Assembly: GCF_000970085.1 (NCBI RefSeq) | Contig: NZ_CP009506.1 | Location: 1 to 64,000 of the forward strand | Direction of reading: 5' to 3' | Source of the DNA: Methanosarcina siciliae T4/M | GTDB lineage: Archaea > Halobacteriota > Methanosarcinia > Methanosarcinales > Methanosarcinaceae | DNA: 64,000 nucleotides | Shown: piece by piece, positions 55,851 through 64,000 of the stretch | Layout: each line of letters opens with the position of its first letter | How positions within the stretch are numbered: the first letter of the stretch is position 1 | Program-made: the position numbers and the translations under genes | Notes under the pieces: generated by a model | Databases searched by the model: none | The model's input: only the letters and a program-made list of their open reading frames with translations | What the model was told of the DNA's origin: nothing

Positions 55851-56465
55851 ATGGACCTTGATGAACTCATGCGGAGACTTTTCGAACTTTACCCTGAGGG
55901 CTATACTGATGGCTCAAGAGATCCCTTTTTTGTGTTGATTTCCACTGTCATGTCCCACAGGACCCGGGACGATGTAACCTATCCTGCAGCAAGGAAGCTT
56001 TTTGAGAGGTTCTCAACTCCTGAGGAAATGGTCGAGGCTGATGTTGAAGAAATTGAAGCGCTCATAAAAGATGTGGGTTTTTACAGGGTCAAAGCCGGGA
56101 GGATAAAAGAGATTTCCGGGATTCTGCTTGAGGAATACGATGGCCGGGTTCCGGATGAGATGGAAGCCCTCCTCAAGCTGCCGGGAGTTGGCCGAAAGAC
56201 CGCCAACTGCGTACTCGCCCATGCCTTCTTTAAAGATGCCCTTGCAGTTGACACGCACGTTCACAGGATTTCCAACAGGCTCGGGCTGGTTGAAACTAAA
56301 ACTCCCGAAGAGACGGAGCTTGAGTTAATAAAAATTTTTCCGCAGAAATACTGGAAACATATAAATCTCTTGCTTGTAAAACTAGGGCAGAATATCTGCC
56401 GGCCGATTTCCCCAAAATGCGAACTCTGCGTCCTGAAAGATATGTGTCCGAAAATTCTCCTTTAA
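55851..56465 (+). CDS. nth: Endonuclease III (DNA glycosylase/AP lyase)
   Basis: Base-excision-repair glycosylase, 204 residues, the usual Nth length. Helix-hairpin-helix LPGVGRKTANCVLA carries the catalytic Lys; AVDTHVHR has the catalytic Asp. The C-terminal 4Fe-4S loop is CRPISPKCELCVLKDMC (C-x6-C-x2-C-x5-C). The frame stays open upstream through the tRNA gene, which is no start; the ATG at 55851 is the family start. No ribosome site precedes it, and a TATA-like TTTATATTA lies 22 nt upstream, so the mRNA may be leaderless. Confidence 0.93.
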   Translation: MDLDELMRRLFELYPEGYTDGSRDPFFVLISTVMSHRTRDDVTYPAARKLFERFSTPEEMVEADVEEIEALIKDVGFYRVKAGRIKEISGILLEEYDGRVPDEMEALLKLPGVGRKTANCVLAHAFFKDALAVDTHVHRISNRLGLVETKTPEETELELIKIFPQKYWKHINLLLVKLGQNICRPISPKCELCVLKDMCPKILL

Positions 56466-56689
56466 ACGGGGAGTTTCTTGAAATTCCGTAATTATGGAAT
56501 CAAAGAGCGGAGAACCTGTGAGCTGTCAAAAAACTGTTTGGGATATCCAAGATTATTTATATCAGGCTGGCGTTTAGCAGGCAAAAGGGTTATACTACCC
56601 TCATTAAAGACAAATTCGCTTTCAAGCAGCTAATTATCAAAAACTTAATAACACTTAATATTACTTTCATCGCATTTACGAGGTCAAAT

Positions 56690-57868
56690 ATGTTTCAGAT
56701 AGGAGAAGCATTAATGGGGCAGGGCTCAGAGCTCGCCCATGTTGATTTGATGATAGGAGACAAGGGAGGCCCTGTAGGGCAGGCTTTTGCAAACGGCCTG
56801 ACCCAACTTTCCGCAGGACACACCCCGCTCCTTTCCGTTATAAGGCCAAATCTGCCGCCTAAACCTTCAACCCTTATCATCCCGAAGGTTACCGTAAAGA
56901 ACCTGGACCAGGCAGCAAAAATTTTCGGCCCTGCCCAGTCAGCGGTTGCAAAGGCAGTAGCAGACTCCGTAGAAGAAGGCGTGATCCCGAAGGACCAGGT
57001 TGAGGACCTTGTCGTTGTAGCAAGCGTCTTTATCCACCCCGAAGCCCAGGACTACAATAAGATTTACAGATACAACTACGGCGCAACAAAACTCGCAATC
57101 AGGCGCGCTCTTGAAGGCTTCCCGGACATCGACACGGTTCTTGAGGAAAGCAACAAGTCCACCCACGCAATCATGGGCTTCAAGGTCACCAGGCTCTGGG
57201 ACCCACCATACCTGCAGGTTGCTTTTGACAATCCGAACCTCGAATTCGTGCTTTCGGCTATCTCCCAGATCCCGAACAGCGACCACGTCATTATCGAAGC
57301 AGGCACACCCCTTATCAAGCGTTACGGCGTGGATGTGATTTCCAGGATCAGGCAGGTCAGGCCCGATGCCTTCATTGTTGCTGACTTAAAGACCCTGGAT
57401 ACCGGAAACCTTGAAGCAAGGATGGTTGCAGACGCTGCAGGCGACGCCATTGTGGTCTCAGCCCTTGCTCCGATCAGTACCATTGACAAGCTCATTGAAG
57501 AAGCTCACAAGACAGGCATCTATGCGGTCATGGACACTCTTAACCAGCCCGATCCGATTTCTGTCTTAAAGCAGCTCAAAGCCATGCCTGATGTCATAGA
57601 ACTCCACCGCGGAATCGACATCGAAGGCACCGAACATGCCTGGGGCAATATTGGGGAGATCAAAAAGATCGCTCCCAAAGCTCTGATCGCCGTTGCAGGT
57701 GGAGTCCGTCTCGACAAGGTGCCTGTGGCTCTGGGCCAGGGCGCTGACATCCTCGTGGTCGGACGTGCTATCACCAATGCAAAGGACGTCAGGGAAGTTG
57801 CCGAACAGTTCATCAACGCCCTTAACAAGCCGGAAATTGACCAGTTCAGGGTCATGACTGACTTCTAA
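56690..57868 (+). CDS. fae-hps: Bifunctional formaldehyde-activating enzyme / 3-hexulose-6-phosphate synthase
   Basis: Fusion of 392 residues. The N-terminal Fae domain (1-160) condenses formaldehyde with tetrahydromethanopterin; the catalytic His lies in [15 protein letters not shown]. The C-terminal Hps domain (about 165-392) is a PRPP-independent hexulose-phosphate synthase (TIM barrel): [28 protein letters not shown] and [15 protein letters not shown]. In methanogens it links formaldehyde release from hexulose-6-phosphate, and so ribulose-5-phosphate supply, to C1 chemistry. GAGGTC lies before ATG. The adjacent tpiA fits sugar-phosphate metabolism. Confidence 0.95.
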   Translation: MFQIGEALMGQGSELAHVDLMIGDKGGPVGQAFANGLTQLSAGHTPLLSVIRPNLPPKPSTLIIPKVTVKNLDQAAKIFGPAQSAVAKAVADSVEEGVIPKDQVEDLVVVASVFIHPEAQDYNKIYRYNYGATKLAIRRALEGFPDIDTVLEESNKSTHAIMGFKVTRLWDPPYLQVAFDNPNLEFVLSAISQIPNSDHVIIEAGTPLIKRYGVDVISRIRQVRPDAFIVADLKTLDTGNLEARMVADAAGDAIVVSALAPISTIDKLIEEAHKTGIYAVMDTLNQPDPISVLKQLKAMPDVIELHRGIDIEGTEHAWGNIGEIKKIAPKALIAVAGGVRLDKVPVALGQGADILVVGRAITNAKDVREVAEQFINALNKPEIDQFRVMTDF

Positions 57869-57933
57869 AAGCGTGGGTTTCTACGCTTTTATTATCTTTT
57901 TATTTTCTTTTCGTTTCTCAGGAGGGGATTTTT

Positions 57934-58602
57934 TTGGGTTCACCATTCATTTTACTGAATTATAAGACTTATAATCAGGGTACAGGCCAGGGAGCAGTAG
58001 AAATTGCCAGGGCCTGCAGAAACGTATCCGAAGAATCAGGTATCGAGATTGCAGTAGCTCCACAGCTTCCGGACATTTACAGGGTAGCTTCGGAAGTTGA
58101 ACTTCCGATTTTTTCCCAGCATATGGATGGAGTAGGGGCAGGAAGCTTTACAGGCCACGTTTTCGGAAAATGCATAAAAGAAGCAGGAGCTGTCGGGACT
58201 CTGATCAACCACTCTGAAAGGCGTCTGACTCTTGCGGAAATTGAGGCTTCCTTAAAGGCGGCAAAAGAATTCGGACTAAAAGCGGTTATCTGCACCAATA
58301 ACGTCCCTACAACTGCAGCAGCTGCAGCCCTTGAGCCAGACTATGTAGCAATCGAACCGCCTGAGCTCATAGGCAGCGGAATTCCCGTCTCAAAAGCCGA
58401 CCCTGAAGTTGTCAGCGGTTCTGTCGAAGCCGTTGCAAAGATCAATTCCGGAGTAAAAGTGCTTTGCGGTGCCGGAATTTCAAAAGGCGAAGACCTCAGG
58501 GCAGCTCTTGACCTTGGCTCGCAGGGTGTGCTCCTTGCTTCCGGAATCGTGAAAGCTTCAGACCCTAAGGCTGCACTTGAAGACCTTATTCGCCTGGTTT
58601 AA
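57934..58602 (+). CDS. tpiA: Triosephosphate isomerase (archaeal type)
   Basis: Archaeal short TIM, 222 residues. Catalytic residues: Lys in LLNYKTYNQG, His in LINHSERRLT, Glu in VAIEPPELIGSG, and the C-terminal phosphate loops VLCGAGISKG and GVLLASGIVKA. Starts at TTG, with GGAGGGG six nt upstream and no better ATG, so a TTG start is well supported. Lies 65 bp after fae-hps and is likely co-transcribed. Confidence 0.93.
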   Translation: MGSPFILLNYKTYNQGTGQGAVEIARACRNVSEESGIEIAVAPQLPDIYRVASEVELPIFSQHMDGVGAGSFTGHVFGKCIKEAGAVGTLINHSERRLTLAEIEASLKAAKEFGLKAVICTNNVPTTAAAAALEPDYVAIEPPELIGSGIPVSKADPEVVSGSVEAVAKINSGVKVLCGAGISKGEDLRAALDLGSQGVLLASGIVKASDPKAALEDLIRLV

Positions 58603-58758
58603 GTTTTATTTTCCTGAATTTCAGGTCGAATATTCGAATTTGTTTTCAGGTACTTGATGGGAGGTTCTGCCCTTTCCCATCTCCAATTTCAATTAAGAAG
58701 AATCAGGTTTTTTACGGGGCTTATGAACAGGATCTCAGCTTGATTTCTAAATCTGGAG

Positions 58759-59643
58759 TTAAATTTCAGGCACGATCATCCTTTTTCCTTTATGTTCCAG
58801 AACCTCGACGTCTATGCCGTACGCTTCTTTTATTTTTTCCGGGGTCATTACCTTTTCCGGAGCTCCTGAACTGACTATGTTTTCCTCAGGAAATGCCGGA
58901 ATGTCCTCTTTTTCAGGAGAAGCTCCCGGGCTGGGATCATGCCGGCTGGAATAATTTTCGTTTTCCGGGCTATGCAGTTTTCTCAGGAGAATGATCTCGT
59001 CAGAAAACAGCAGGGCATGGTTTGGTTCGTGCAGGGTCATCAGCACGGTGATATTCCGGGTTTTTGCCAGGCTGATTATGGTTTTCAGGACATGGATCTG
59101 GTTTTTCAGGTCAAGAAAGGACGTCGGTTCGTCAAGCAGGAGAAAATCAGGCTCCTGCACAAGAGCTTTTGCAATCATAACCATTTGCCGTTCTCCCCCG
59201 CTGATCCGGGTGTAGGGCCTCCTGGCAAAATGCGCCATTCCCATAAATTCCAGGACCTGGTAGGCTTTTTCAATATCCTCTTTTCCTGGGGTTGAAAACA
59301 TGGAGATGTAGGGCATGCGGCCTGTAAGCACAACATCCAGCACGGAAAAAGGAAAGGAGGATTTGTGCATCTGGGATACGTGCCCCAGAATCCTTGCAAG
59401 CTCCCGATTTGCAATTTCCTCTATATTCCTGCTGTCGATATACACGGTTCCTTCGTTCTGTCTGAGAAATCCGTTTATGATTTTCAGAAGGGTCGTTTTC
59501 CCACAGCCGTTAGGGCCTACAAGGGTTACTACCGACCCTTTTTTAATTGAAAAGTTGATATTGTTTAAAACCAGGTTTTTTTCGTAGCTCAGTGTCAGGT
59601 TCTCTACGGATATGCCTTTGTTTTGGTTTTCGTTCATTCCCAT
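58759..59643 (-). CDS. ABC transporter ATPase (iron/cobalamin type)
   Basis: ATPase of 294 residues: Walker A GPNGCGKTT, Q-loop region VSQMHKSSFPF, signature ISGGERQMVMI, Walker B FLLLDEPTSFLDL and the H-switch TLHEPNHALLF. Similar to FepC/BtuD. A charged linker (residues about 225-255, rich in E, P and S) sits before a C-terminal KIKEAYGIDVEVLEHKG piece that is normal for this subgroup. Overlaps the permease gene by 10 bp. Confidence 0.9.
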   Translation of the reverse strand: MGMNENQNKGISVENLTLSYEKNLVLNNINFSIKKGSVVTLVGPNGCGKTTLLKIINGFLRQNEGTVYIDSRNIEEIANRELARILGHVSQMHKSSFPFSVLDVVLTGRMPYISMFSTPGKEDIEKAYQVLEFMGMAHFARRPYTRISGGERQMVMIAKALVQEPDFLLLDEPTSFLDLKNQIHVLKTIISLAKTRNITVLMTLHEPNHALLFSDEIILLRKLHSPENENYSSRHDPSPGASPEKEDIPAFPEENIVSSGAPEKVMTPEKIKEAYGIDVEVLEHKGKRMIVPEI

Positions 59644-60701
59644 CCCCCTATTTTTGTAGTCCTCAGGAGATACAGGAAAAAGGGAGCTCCAAGAAGCGTG
59701 GTAATAATTCCGACAGGGATTTCAAATCCGAAGGCAGACCTTGCAACATCGTCCACGAGGGCTAGAAATGCAGCTCCGAAAGTGATTGAAAGAGGTATGA
59801 TCTTCCGGTGGTCCGGGCCGAAGATCATTCTGAGGATGTGGGGGACAATCAGCCCCAGGAGCCCTATAATTCCTGCTACGGCTACGGCCGCCGAGGCTGC
59901 AAGGGAAGCCGCGATTATGAATATTGCCTTATACAGCTCGACGTTCATGCCCACTGCTTTTGCCTCTTCTTCTCCGAGGGCGAGGACGTTAAGTTTCCAG
60001 CGCAGGAGATAGATGAGCAGGCAGCCGGCGAGCACAAGGGGAAAAGAATCCAGAAATTTGGCCCAGTGTGAGGTGTGGAGGCATCCCAGGGTCCAGTAAA
60101 CAATGCTCTGGACGGCTTTTTCGTCAGTCGTAAACTGAATTATCGAAAGCAGAGCTGCAAAGACAGATGAAGTTATCACCCCCGAAAGCACAAGGGCAAC
60201 AGTTGAAGTCTGCCCTCCAGTCCTTGCCATTACATAAGAAAACCCGAGCGCTGCCAGGCTGAAGATAAACGCTCCTGCCTGGACGGGCAGTTCAGGGATA
60301 ACTGCGATAGACAGCGCAGCTCCGAAAGCCGCTCCCGAAGAAAGTCCGAGGATGTAAGGGCTTACGAGGGGGTTTCTGAATATCCCCTGAAACGTGGCTC
60401 CTGAAGTTGAAAGAGCCGCTCCTGTCATCATGGCAAGCAAAACTCTTGGGAACCGGATGTTGAAAATGATAGTGTCATAAACCGAAGGATAGCTGTATTC
60501 ATATGCAGTAAAATGGGATAGAAGAACCCTGAGCAGTTCCGGAGGAGATAAAGGGTAGGTCCCGAGGAAAATCGAGAAGAAAAACACGGGTACGGGCAAA
60601 AGTAAAAAGCCTGCAAATGCCAGGCTTCTCCATTCCAGGTAAAAAGGGATTTCCGGTCCGCAGGCCGGATACCCTGTTTTTTCCTTTTCCGGGAACTTCA
60701 T
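59634..60701 (-). CDS. ABC transporter permease (FecCD/BtuC type)
   Basis: Membrane protein of 355 residues with about ten hydrophobic segments, opened by WRSLAFAGFLLLPVPVFFFSI. Signatures of the family: RFPRVLLAMMTGAALSTSGATFQG and PHILRMIFGPDHRKIIPLS, the EAA-like coupling region. It transports iron-chelate or cobalamin across the membrane with the ATPase and binding protein beside it (gap 15 bp to the binding-protein gene). Confidence 0.9.
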   Translation of the reverse strand: MKFPEKEKTGYPACGPEIPFYLEWRSLAFAGFLLLPVPVFFFSIFLGTYPLSPPELLRVLLSHFTAYEYSYPSVYDTIIFNIRFPRVLLAMMTGAALSTSGATFQGIFRNPLVSPYILGLSSGAAFGAALSIAVIPELPVQAGAFIFSLAALGFSYVMARTGGQTSTVALVLSGVITSSVFAALLSIIQFTTDEKAVQSIVYWTLGCLHTSHWAKFLDSFPLVLAGCLLIYLLRWKLNVLALGEEEAKAVGMNVELYKAIFIIAASLAASAAVAVAGIIGLLGLIVPHILRMIFGPDHRKIIPLSITFGAAFLALVDDVARSAFGFEIPVGIITTLLGAPFFLYLLRTTKIGGWE

Positions 60702-60716
60702 ACCAGATCCTGTCCC

Positions 60717-61847
60717 TTATGCAGGTTCGAATCCCGGATAGTGGACCCCGTACACGTCAACATAATACTGATCCGTTTCTGCCGTAAGGTTCAGGGCTGC
60801 AAATTTGTCAGGGTGCAGATCTTTTGCAACATGCATCATTGCAAGGGGCAGTCTCGGGGAGTGGAAGTCATAGACAAAAGGATCCGAGATCTCATACACT
60901 CTTCCGTTTTTCACGGCAGAAATTTCGCTCCAGGTGCTGAAGTCTATTCCGTCCACGGTATCTCCGGAAGTAATGTTTACAGGGTCAAGGTTTTCGTTAT
61001 TCCACATGTATATGACCTCAGGGTCCAGGGCAAGCAGGGCTTCCAGGTTCAGGACAGGGTGTTCCACATTCTTTGTTTCGTTCGTCCAGTTATTGAGGAC
61101 GTTTATTCCCCCCGCTCTCTCTATGAGGGCATTGGCTGTACTGTTCAGGCCTGCAGTGCCGTATACATCTCCCCACATCCAGTAAACCGTCGGCTTTTCT
61201 CCGGGGGAGAGGGCTCCGGTTACATCCGTGACCTTTTCCATACTTTCATTCATAAGCTCAATTACTTCTTCTCCGCGCTCTTCCTTTCCAATGAGTTTAC
61301 TGAGCGTTTTCATTTGCCTTTGCAGGTCATCAAGGCTGTCGATGTAAACCCCATAGACAGAGGTATTGAGGGTCTCTTCAATTGCTTTTATATCTTCACT
61401 TCCCCAGTCCGATGCCCAGAGGAATACAACCTGAGGGTCTGCCGTTGCTATGGTTTCGGTACTCGGCTGTTCGCTTCCTCTGGAAAGCCTTTTTTCATCA
61501 TAACTCGGGTCGATAGCCCTGAAGAAAGGTGCCTTTGTGTCCTCATACCAGACAGCTCCTATTCCGCTAATTTCATCGGCACCTCCCACGGCATACATCG
61601 AGTTCATGGCATTTTCAACCAGAAACACGGTTCTTTCACAGGGATAGGGAACTGGTATCTCTCTTCCGATATCGTCAGTAACGATTATTACAGCGGATTT
61701 AGCCGAGCTGGAACCGGAATCGGAACTGGAACTTTCACCCTTTTTTTCTTCACCCGCCGAATTGCCCACACAGCCGCTTAAAACGACTGAAGTCAGCAGT
61801 ATGACTGCCATAAAGAGAACTTTAGTTTTGGTCTTCATCTTTTTCAA
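60717..61847 (-). CDS. ABC transporter substrate-binding lipoprotein (iron/cobalamin type)
   Basis: Binding protein of 376 residues with a lipoprotein signal (hydrophobic 8-22, lipobox LSGC with Cys26) and an S/G-rich linker (SSSSDSGSSSA). The Fer-type (PF01497) body shows IIVTDDIGREIPVPYPCERT, ATADPQVVFLWASDW and LLALDPEVIYMW. Anchored outside the cell. The first gene of a three-gene operon; the divergent FmdE gene lies 434 bp away with a palindrome in between. The ligand (iron-siderophore, haem, cobalamin or molybdate-like) cannot be decided. Confidence 0.9.
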   Translation of the reverse strand: MKKMKTKTKVLFMAVILLTSVVLSGCVGNSAGEEKKGESSSSDSGSSSAKSAVIIVTDDIGREIPVPYPCERTVFLVENAMNSMYAVGGADEISGIGAVWYEDTKAPFFRAIDPSYDEKRLSRGSEQPSTETIATADPQVVFLWASDWGSEDIKAIEETLNTSVYGVYIDSLDDLQRQMKTLSKLIGKEERGEEVIELMNESMEKVTDVTGALSPGEKPTVYWMWGDVYGTAGLNSTANALIERAGGINVLNNWTNETKNVEHPVLNLEALLALDPEVIYMWNNENLDPVNITSGDTVDGIDFSTWSEISAVKNGRVYEISDPFVYDFHSPRLPLAMMHVAKDLHPDKFAALNLTAETDQYYVDVYGVHYPGFEPA

Positions 61848-62281
61848 ACTCCGGGATCTGCATAAACAGTTTCATTGTCCATAATCACGGTTTTCATTGT
61901 TTTCACAATTGCAACTTATGTATCCCATCAGTCATTTAATATTAATTTGCAAAAACTAAAAAAACAAGGCAATTTAATGTTACTTTTTTAAGTTAATGTA
62001 ATAAAACAGGGTATTTAAATTTGTTGAGCTCAACTAAATAAATACATTTATATGCAGTCTCAAAGCTCTGAAAATATTTTTTCTTATCCTGCAATTCTCT
62101 TCCGATCCGGAACCGTTTCCTCTCTGAAACCTCGAATTTACCTTTCAAGGGCTTTTTCCGGTAAATTATGTTGGCTAAGAGATTATTATATAATTGAAAT
62201 TCTAATATGAAAAATTCTTTTATTAATTGCTGATAATAATTATTTAGAAAAATATAATATGTATTACAAAAGTAAACATTC
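61848..62281. promoter_or_regulatory. Divergent intergenic region with palindrome
   Basis: The gap between the two divergent transport operons. A perfect 12-bp palindrome GTTGAGCTCAAC is at 62023-62034, right after a TATA-like TATTTAAAT (62012-62020). AT-rich elsewhere. It might be the operator of a metal-responsive repressor; the FmdE start has a TATA-like AAATATAATATG near 62250 and no ribosome site, so its mRNA may be leaderless. Confidence 0.5.
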
Positions 62282-62935
62282 ATGATCAAAATGTCTGGAG
62301 AATGTTCGCGCGAAAACACAGGGGTAAATCAAATAGCACCCTTTTCCGAGGTTTCAAAGTTCCATGGGCATGTGTGTCCGGGGCTGACTATAGGTTATAT
62401 GGCTGCCAGAGCCGGCATGGAAGAGCTTTCTGTTGACAGGGATCTCGATGAAGAACTTGTGACCATTGTGGAAAACGATGGTTGTGGAGTTGATGCGGTT
62501 CAGGTTGTAACGGGTTGCACTATTGGGAAAGGCAACCTCATCTACAGGGATTACGGGAAGCAGGCTTTCACTTTCATATGCAGAGACAGCGGCAAAGCCG
62601 TCAGGTTTGTGCTGAAATCTGATTTTAACATTGAGGACCTTGACCCTGAGTTAAGCGAACTTCGTCCCAGAGTGATATCAGGCACGGCTACTGATTCCGA
62701 AACTCTGGACTTCAGAACAAGGATTAATTGTATCTCGGAGTACATCCGAGAAATGCCGGCTGAAGAAATGTTCGACATAAAACATGTAAAAGTAGAAATT
62801 CCCCGAAAAGCCAGGATCTTCAATTCGGTAAAGTGTTCAAAATGCGGGGAAATGTTTGCAGAGTCTCGCGCCAGAATGGAGAACGGAGAGATAGTCTGCA
62901 TATCCTGTTATGAGGAATATACAAGAGGTTGGTAA
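62282..62935 (+). CDS. FmdE-like protein with C-terminal zinc finger
   Basis: Homologue of the formylmethanofuran dehydrogenase subunit E family, 217 residues. The FmdE core opens with SKFHGHVCPGLTIGYMAARAG and includes VENDGCGVDAVQVVTGCTIGKGN with conserved Cys residues; a C-terminal C4 ribbon (CSKCGEMFAES and CISCYEEY) follows. It is not part of an fwd/fmd operon here; FmdE relatives often accompany metal or cofactor transporters. Its stop codon is one base from the next start codon, so the two genes are an operon. Confidence 0.9.
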   Translation: MIKMSGECSRENTGVNQIAPFSEVSKFHGHVCPGLTIGYMAARAGMEELSVDRDLDEELVTIVENDGCGVDAVQVVTGCTIGKGNLIYRDYGKQAFTFICRDSGKAVRFVLKSDFNIEDLDPELSELRPRVISGTATDSETLDFRTRINCISEYIREMPAEEMFDIKHVKVEIPRKARIFNSVKCSKCGEMFAESRARMENGEIVCISCYEEYTRGW

Positions 62936-62936
62936 A

Positions 62937-64000
62937 ATGAAGATTGGAATGGCATTTTCGTTTCTCTTATCCTTCTTTATCATCAGTTCCGTATTCGGTC
63001 CGCTTTTCCTTTTCCCGGCTGCAGCTGCAGAAAATTCCGGGGAGGACAGTGCCAGGGTTCTTAAAGCAACCTGGGGAGCAAGTGGCGGGGACTGGGGATT
63101 TCCCTCTTCCCTAACCTTTTACCCGAGAGGCCCGGGTTATGTAATGACAAGTTTCTGTTTTGACTCGCTTGTCTGGCCTGAAGAAACAGGGAACTTTACG
63201 GGGTTGCTTGCAAGCTCCTGGGAGAACTCCCCTGATGGGCTTAACTGGACTTTTTACCTGCGGGAAAATGTGACCTGGCATGACGGAGAACCGTTTACGG
63301 CAGATGATGTGACCTTCACATACGATTACATCCAGGGAAAAGCAGCAATAAGCCCGATCGGAGCAGGCTGGTATAATACGGCAGTCATTGAAAGCGTGGA
63401 AGCTCTGGACGACTATACGGTCCGGATAACGCTCAACCAGCCGTATGCACCTTTTATGCAGCAGGTAGCTGCCGTAATTCCTATCATGCCGGAACATATC
63501 TGGAAAGATGTCTCTGACCCGACAAAATACATGGAAGATGAAGCTGCCATCGGCACAGGGCCTTTCATCCTTGACGATTATAACAAAGATCAGCAATCTT
63601 ACAAATACTCCGCGAATGAGAACTATTTCCTTGGAAAACCGGCTGTTGATACTCTTATCTTTGTGAAATCCGCTGACCCCGTTATTTCCCTTAAGGTAGG
63701 AGACGTAGACGAAGCCGGCCTTACCCTGGACCAGGTCCAGGCCCTGAACGATTCGGAGAACATGAAAGTGATCGAGGGTCCCGGATACTGGGTGTACAGG
63801 CTGAGGTTCAACATCCCTGCAAATTCCATTCTTGAAAATACCGAGGTCAGAAAAGCAATTTACCATTCCCTTGACTGCGAGGAAATCCAGAATAAAGTAC
63901 TTCACGGCGGAGGAATTGCAGGCAATTCGGGATACGTGCCTCCCTACTCCGTCTGGTATAACCCGAATGTAACACAGTACGCATATGATCCTGCAGATGC
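62937..64000 (+). CDS. ABC transporter substrate-binding protein (peptide/nickel type), 3' end outside window
   Basis: Open to the window end (354 codons seen, incomplete). An N-terminal signal-like hydrophobic stretch (AFSFLLSFFIISSVFGPLFL) ends in PAAAAENSG, then the SBP_bac_5 signature with GLLASSWENSPDGLNWTFYL, LRENVTWHDGEPFTADDVTF, and EAAIGTGPFILDDY and NTEVRKAIYHSLDCEEIQN. Peptide or nickel uptake type; given the FmdE partner, a metal or metal-chelate ligand is plausible. It starts one base after the FmdE stop codon. Confidence 0.9.
   Translation, partial: MKIGMAFSFLLSFFIISSVFGPLFLFPAAAAENSGEDSARVLKATWGASGGDWGFPSSLTFYPRGPGYVMTSFCFDSLVWPEETGNFTGLLASSWENSPDGLNWTFYLRENVTWHDGEPFTADDVTFTYDYIQGKAAISPIGAGWYNTAVIESVEALDDYTVRITLNQPYAPFMQQVAAVIPIMPEHIWKDVSDPTKYMEDEAAIGTGPFILDDYNKDQQSYKYSANENYFLGKPAVDTLIFVKSADPVISLKVGDVDEAGLTLDQVQALNDSENMKVIEGPGYWVYRLRFNIPANSILENTEVRKAIYHSLDCEEIQNKVLHGGGIAGNSGYVPPYSVWYNPNVTQYAYDPAD

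Overview
The window is a piece of a Methanosarcina chromosome (methanogenic euryarchaeon). Supporting evidence: an archaeal 16S-23S-5S operon ending in the Methanosarcina-type anti-Shine-Dalgarno, a fused Fae-Hps enzyme, an FmdE-type protein, archaeal Orc1/Cdc6, DnaG and a four-OB-fold RPA, archaeosine synthase, a SelB-like protein of the aSelBL type, long AT-rich intergenic regions, and many small intergenic tandem repeats. I do not commit to a species.

Layout. (1) 1-930 is an AT-rich, gene-free region in front of orc1/cdc6 carrying an origin recognition box (ORB) and 18-bp iterons; it is the likely replication origin. (2) 2.5-7.8 kb holds UPF0200, UPF0201, a TIM-barrel isomerase-like protein, a methyltransferase, a GGCT-like protein and aSelBL. 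(3) 8.0-17.5 kb is an accessory island: integrase remnants, a MITE-like element, an IS1-family element with an A8 frameshift site, a broken Rep-like gene, two PAS histidine kinases and a class I terpene-synthase-like gene. Three reading frames here are interrupted by exactly one in-frame TAG, the codon that Methanosarcina can read as pyrrolysine. (4) 17.6-19.8 kb holds an RNA ligase and an AIM24-family protein. (5) 20-25.5 kb has five consecutive minus-strand CBS-domain genes, then a 1-kb AT-rich region with two more ORB copies, then RPA. (6) 28.7-42.3 kb is a mixed housekeeping segment: MFS transporter, KptA and RtcA (convergent), a disulfide-reductase-like flavoprotein, DnaG, UPF0058, an acetyltransferase, ArcS and a GlcD/GlcF pair. 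(7) 42.5-48.5 kb holds twin small paralogues, a YgiQ-type radical SAM protein, a metallo-hydrolase, TatD and LeuA, whose start region has a perfect inverted repeat. (8) 48.6-54 kb is the rRNA operon with its processing stems and no spacer tRNA. (9) 54.7-64 kb holds a Yip1-like membrane protein, two tRNA-Cys genes, endonuclease III, Fae-Hps plus triosephosphate isomerase, an iron/cobalamin-type ABC transporter, and divergently an FmdE-like gene in operon with a peptide/nickel-type binding protein that runs off the window.

Themes. Replication functions (Orc1/Cdc6, RPA, DnaG, ORBs) and RNA repair or modification functions (RNA ligase, KptA, RtcA, ArcS) are over-represented. The most unusual signals are the TAG-interrupted sensor kinase lying 1.3 kb from the aSelBL gene, the archaeal terpene-synthase-like gene, the secondary ORB pair beside RPA, and at least five intergenic tandem arrays that share a 13-bp period but not a sequence.
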